Shown: one piece after another, positions 61,422 to 64,000 of the stretch
Layout of the letters: every line of letters begins with the position of its first letter
How positions within the stretch are numbered: the first letter of the stretch is position 1
Origin: CAADGU01 sp035444285
Lineage (GTDB): Bacteria; Chloroflexota; Anaerolineae; Promineifilales; Promineifilaceae
Assembly (NCBI GenBank): GCA_035444285.1
Contig: DAOMOK010000010.1
Coordinates: 186,001 to 250,000, forward strand
Length of the DNA: 64,000 nucleotides
Direction of reading: 5' to 3'
Program-made: the position numbers and the translations under genes
Notes under the pieces: model-generated
Told to the model about the DNA's origin: nothing
Seen by the model: the letters and a program-made list of their open reading frames with translations, nothing else
Databases searched by the model: none

Positions 61422-61447
61422 AAAGCAGACAAAGGAGCATTTACCCC

Positions 61448-61669
61448 ATGACAACCAAAACCTTTACCGTACCCAATATTAGCTGTGGCCACTGCACCCA
61501 TACCATTGAGATAGAAGTGGGGGAGCTGGCGGGCGTGACCAGCGTCAAAGCGGTGCAAGACAGCAAACAAGTCACCGTTGAATGGCAAGAACCGGCCACC
61601 TGGCCACAAATCCAGGCGCTTTTGCAAGAAATTAACTACCCGCCAGAAGGGTTGATTCAGATTCAATAA
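61448..61669 (+). CDS. copZ: Copper chaperone CopZ
   Basis: A 73-residue heavy-metal-associated domain. The metal site is C13-G-H-C16 in NISCGHCTHTI, of the MxCxxC type but with Ile in place of Met. It carries Cu(I) in the cytosol to the ATPase CopA. AAAGGAG lies 10 bases before the start. It lies between csoR and copA in the copper operon. Confidence 0.9.
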   Translation: MTTKTFTVPNISCGHCTHTIEIEVGELAGVTSVKAVQDSKQVTVEWQEPATWPQIQALLQEINYPPEGLIQIQ

Positions 61670-61680
61670 TTGGAATTGGA

Positions 61681-61744
61681 GGGGCGAGACAGTTGGGTGC
61701 AAATTGGTCTGGCGAGACCAGGTATTACCCAACTGCCTCGCCCC
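61681..61744. repeat. Inverted repeat between copZ and copA
   Basis: GGGGCGAGACAGTTGGGT pairs with ACCCAACTGCCTCGCCCC (one mismatch), with an inner GGTCTGGCGAGACC hairpin. This family is seen only once in the window. Confidence 0.85.
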
Positions 61745-61759
61745 TACGTTTGATGCCCC

Positions 61760-64000
61760 ATGTCCGAACAACAATTAACATTCCCCGTGGTGGGCATGAC
61801 CTGCGCCAACTGCGTAGCGTCTGTGGAACGCAGCGCCAAAAAGGTAGAGGGTGTCACCGACGCGGCCGTGAACTTTGCCAGCGAAAAGGTGACGGTGACG
61901 TTTGACACGGCCGTGACCTCCCCGCAATCCCTCACCACCAACCTGGTGCAGCGCATCCAGCGCGCCGGTTATGAAATCCCTACCGCCACCATCGAACTGC
62001 CCCTGCTAGGCATGACCTGCGCCAACTGCGCCCAGACCATCGAACGGCGGCTGAACAAGGTAGAAGGCGTGCTGGACGTTTCCGTCAACCTGGCCAATGA
62101 AAAGGCGCAGGTGACAGTGGCTTCGGGGGTAGCCACGAGAAGCGATCTGGTCACGGCCGTGCGCCGCGCCGGTTATGACGTGGTAGAGATTGACGCCGGG
62201 GCCGAGCCGGAAGACGCCGAGGCCGCCGCCCGCAAAGCGGAATACAACCACCAAAAAAAGCGGCTCATCGTCGGCCTCGTTTTTTCCATCCCCCTCTTTG
62301 TGCTGAGCATGGCGCGGGACTTCAATCTGTTGGGCATGTGGTCACACGCCAATTGGGTCAACTGGCTCTTTTTTGCCCTGGCCACGCCGGTGCAAACCTA
62401 CGTCTGTTGGGATTATTACACCGGCGCAGCCAAAAGCCTGCGCAACCGCAGCGCCAACATGGATGTGCTGGTGGCGTTGGGGTCATCAGTAGCCTATGTG
62501 TACAGCGTGGCTGTGCTGCTGGCGCTCACCGCCGGTTCCATGGCCATCGGCCATCACGTCTACTTTGAAACTTCGGCCATGATCATCACCCTGGTAACGT
62601 TGGGCAAGGTGCTGGAAAGCCGCGCCAAAGGGGAGACCAGCGCTGCCATCAAAAAGCTGATGGGTTTACAGCCAAAAACGGCCCGCCGCCTGCGGGATGG
62701 GGTAGAGCAAGATGTGCCCATTGACCAGGTACAGGTGGGGGACATGCTCCTGGTGCGGCCCGGTGAGAAGATTCCGGTGGATGGTGTGGTGGTAGACGGC
62801 CGTTCCACCATTGACGAAAGTATGCTCACCGGCGAATCACTGCCCGTCAGCAAAGAGCCGGGCGATGCCCTCATCGGCGCCACCATCAACAAACAGGGTT
62901 TGCTGACGATGCAGGCCACGAAGGTGGGCAAGGAAACGGCGCTGGCGCAAATTATCAAGATGGTGGAGCAGGCGCAAGGCAGCAAAGCGCCCATCCAGCG
63001 CCAGGTAGACCGGGTGACGGCTTATTTTGTGCCCGTCGTGGTGGGCATTGCCCTGCTAACCTTTTTGGTCTGGTATGTGGCGACCGGGGATTTTACAGCG
63101 GCATTGCTGCGGCTGACGGCCGTGCTCGTCATCGCCTGTCCCTGCGCCATGGGCCTCGCCACGCCCACCTCCATCATGGTGGGCATGGGTAAAGGGGCCG
63201 AACACGGCATCCTGTTTAAGGACAGCGCTGCGTTGGAACTACTGCAAAAGGTCACGGCCGTGCTGCTGGACAAAACCGGCACCATTACAAAGGGGGAACC
63301 GGCGGTAACGGATGTGGTGGTTCGTGATGCGTTATCCGTAATCCGTGACCCGTTATCCGATCACGCATCACGCATCACCAATTACGAATTGCGGCCTACG
63401 GATTACCTCTTGCAACTGGCTGCTTCCGCCGAACGCGGCTCGGAACATCCGTTGGGCGAGGCGATTGTGCGGGCGGCGCAGGAGAAGGGGCTGGCGCTCA
63501 GTGTGCCTGCCAGCTTTGAAGCCATTTCGGGGCATGGGATTCGGGCGGAGGTGGACGGCCGTGCCATTCTGTTGGGCAATCTGCGGCTGATGCAGCAGGA
63601 AAACGTGGCGCTGGACGGGCTGGAAGCGAAAGCGGCCGATCTGCAAAACCAGGCGCGCACCGCCATGTGGCTGGCGGTGGACGGGCAGGCCAGCGCGCTC
63701 ATTGGCGTGGCCGACACGATCAAAGATGGCTCTAAGGAGGCAGTGGCGCAGATGCGGGAGTTGGGTCTGACGGTGGTCATGATCACCGGCGACAACGAAG
63801 CGACGGCCAAAGCGATTGCTGATGAAGCTGGCCTGGATCGCTACCTGGCCGACGTACTGCCCGGCGACAAGGCCGCCAAAGTGAAATCATTGCAAGACGA
63901 GAATTATGTGGTCGCCATGGTCGGCGACGGCATCAACGACGCGCCCGCCCTGGCGCAGGCTGATGTGGGGCTGGCGATTGGTACGGGCACGGATATTGCC
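61760..64000 (+). CDS. copA: Cu(I)-exporting P1B ATPase CopA, 3' end outside window
   Basis: 747 codons are visible; the gene continues past 64000. Two N-terminal metal domains carry GMTCANC (C15/C18 and about 91-94). Membrane segment 6 has C460-P-C462. The phosphorylation motif DKTGT has D504, and actuator TGES and hinge GDGINDAPAL are present. It exports Cu(I) using ATP. Residues about 522-549, between the phosphorylation and nucleotide domains, are encoded by an in-frame family C/B repeat (63323-63406). ATG 61760 has no strong ribosome binding site; the preceding hairpin may matter. It is the last gene of the csoR-copZ operon in view. Confidence 0.95.
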   Translation, partial: MSEQQLTFPVVGMTCANCVASVERSAKKVEGVTDAAVNFASEKVTVTFDTAVTSPQSLTTNLVQRIQRAGYEIPTATIELPLLGMTCANCAQTIERRLNKVEGVLDVSVNLANEKAQVTVASGVATRSDLVTAVRRAGYDVVEIDAGAEPEDAEAAARKAEYNHQKKRLIVGLVFSIPLFVLSMARDFNLLGMWSHANWVNWLFFALATPVQTYVCWDYYTGAAKSLRNRSANMDVLVALGSSVAYVYSVAVLLALTAGSMAIGHHVYFETSAMIITLVTLGKVLESRAKGETSAAIKKLMGLQPKTARRLRDGVEQDVPIDQVQVGDMLLVRPGEKIPVDGVVVDGRSTIDESMLTGESLPVSKEPGDALIGATINKQGLLTMQATKVGKETALAQIIKMVEQAQGSKAPIQRQVDRVTAYFVPVVVGIALLTFLVWYVATGDFTAALLRLTAVLVIACPCAMGLATPTSIMVGMGKGAEHGILFKDSAALELLQKVTAVLLDKTGTITKGEPAVTDVVVRDALSVIRDPLSDHASRITNYELRPTDYLLQLAASAERGSEHPLGEAIVRAAQEKGLALSVPASFEAISGHGIRAEVDGRAILLGNLRLMQQENVALDGLEAKAADLQNQARTAMWLAVDGQASALIGVADTIKDGSKEAVAQMRELGLTVVMITGDNEATAKAIADEAGLDRYLADVLPGDKAAKVKSLQDENYVVAMVGDGINDAPALAQADVGLAIGTGTDIA
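63323..63406 (+). repeat. Family C/B repeat inside copA
   Basis: CGTGATGCGTTATCCGTAATCCG and facing ATCACGCATCACGCATCACC plus CTACGGATTAC match intergenic copies at 3525 and 60917. The 84 bases are in frame with copA and contain no stop. They lie between VTDVVV and LLQLAASAERGSEHP. Confidence 0.9.

Noticed and set aside
1..64000. tRNA, rRNA and insertion sequences
   Set aside because: I looked for cloverleaf ends, rRNA motifs and transposase motifs and found none I could support.

Overview
The window is GC-rich bacterial chromosome (about 55-60 % G+C on the lines I tallied) and most resembles Chloroflexota, probably an Anaerolineae-type filamentous or biofilm lineage. That assignment is inference. 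It rests on large secreted proteins with right-handed beta-helix, DUF11, CARDB and DUF4397 domains; Thr/Pro-rich linkers behind lipoboxes; an ECF sigma with an RskA-like anti-sigma; and many secreted proteins ending in a short LP-x-x-x-K tail. There is no rRNA, tRNA, CRISPR array, transposase or prophage module.

Layout. 0-0.8 kb: Phd/VapC-type toxin-antitoxin pair with a readable promoter and operator. 0.9-6.8 kb: mutS, a TPR-GAF histidine kinase, a protein phosphatase. 7.0-13 kb: a 1968-residue secreted protein with a gingipain-like peptidase domain and 19 perfect PEAFS repeats. 13-17.7 kb: membrane and lipoproteins, MOSC, cupin, PhzF. 17.7-24.7 kb: DUF4397 protein, ECF sigma/anti-sigma pair, subtilase. 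24.7-31.1 kb: three-gene metabolic cluster, isochorismate synthase, TetR, Ada-type repair protein. 31.5-37.4 kb: zinc-ribbon/L7-L12-like/PQQ-propeller protein, acyl-AMP ligase, Ktr/Trk potassium uptake. 37.5-38 kb: HU-like protein. 38.0-40.6 kb: AT-rich island with DUF3800, GNAT/PUA-like and ASCH proteins. 40.7-50.8 kb: pckA, a sugar-metabolism trio, CARDB protein, DNA polymerase IV, a solute-binding lipoprotein, a PD40 propeller. 50.8-60.8 kb: small membrane protein, second histidine kinase, two tandem beta-helix/Calx-beta paralogues. 61-64 kb: csoR-copZ-copA copper operon under a TTGACA-17-TATCAT promoter with a CsoR-type operator; copA runs off the end.

Two genome-scale signals run across the genes. 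First, the octamer palindrome ACGGCCGT is massively iterated. It falls mostly inside genes, read as Thr-Ala-Val or (Asn/Asp)-Gly-Arg, at about two copies per kb, and is absent from the AT-rich island. It behaves like cyanobacterial HIP1. Second, short inverted and direct repeats of several families fill nearly every intergenic gap and have also entered coding sequence in frame (mutS, acyl-AMP ligase, copA, and the N-termini of the isochorismate synthase and a Gfo/Idh oxidoreductase). In the entries the families are: A (GAGATTGG units), B (CGTAATCCG), C (GTGATGCG), D (CCTGACAGGT), E (GTAGTAGGCGAT), F (GGTAATC), G (CAATTGT), H (GGTGGCAAGTG), I (GCTCACT).

Start codons were moved downstream of the longest open frame wherever a ribosome binding site, signal peptide or paralogue supported it; the reason is given in each entry.
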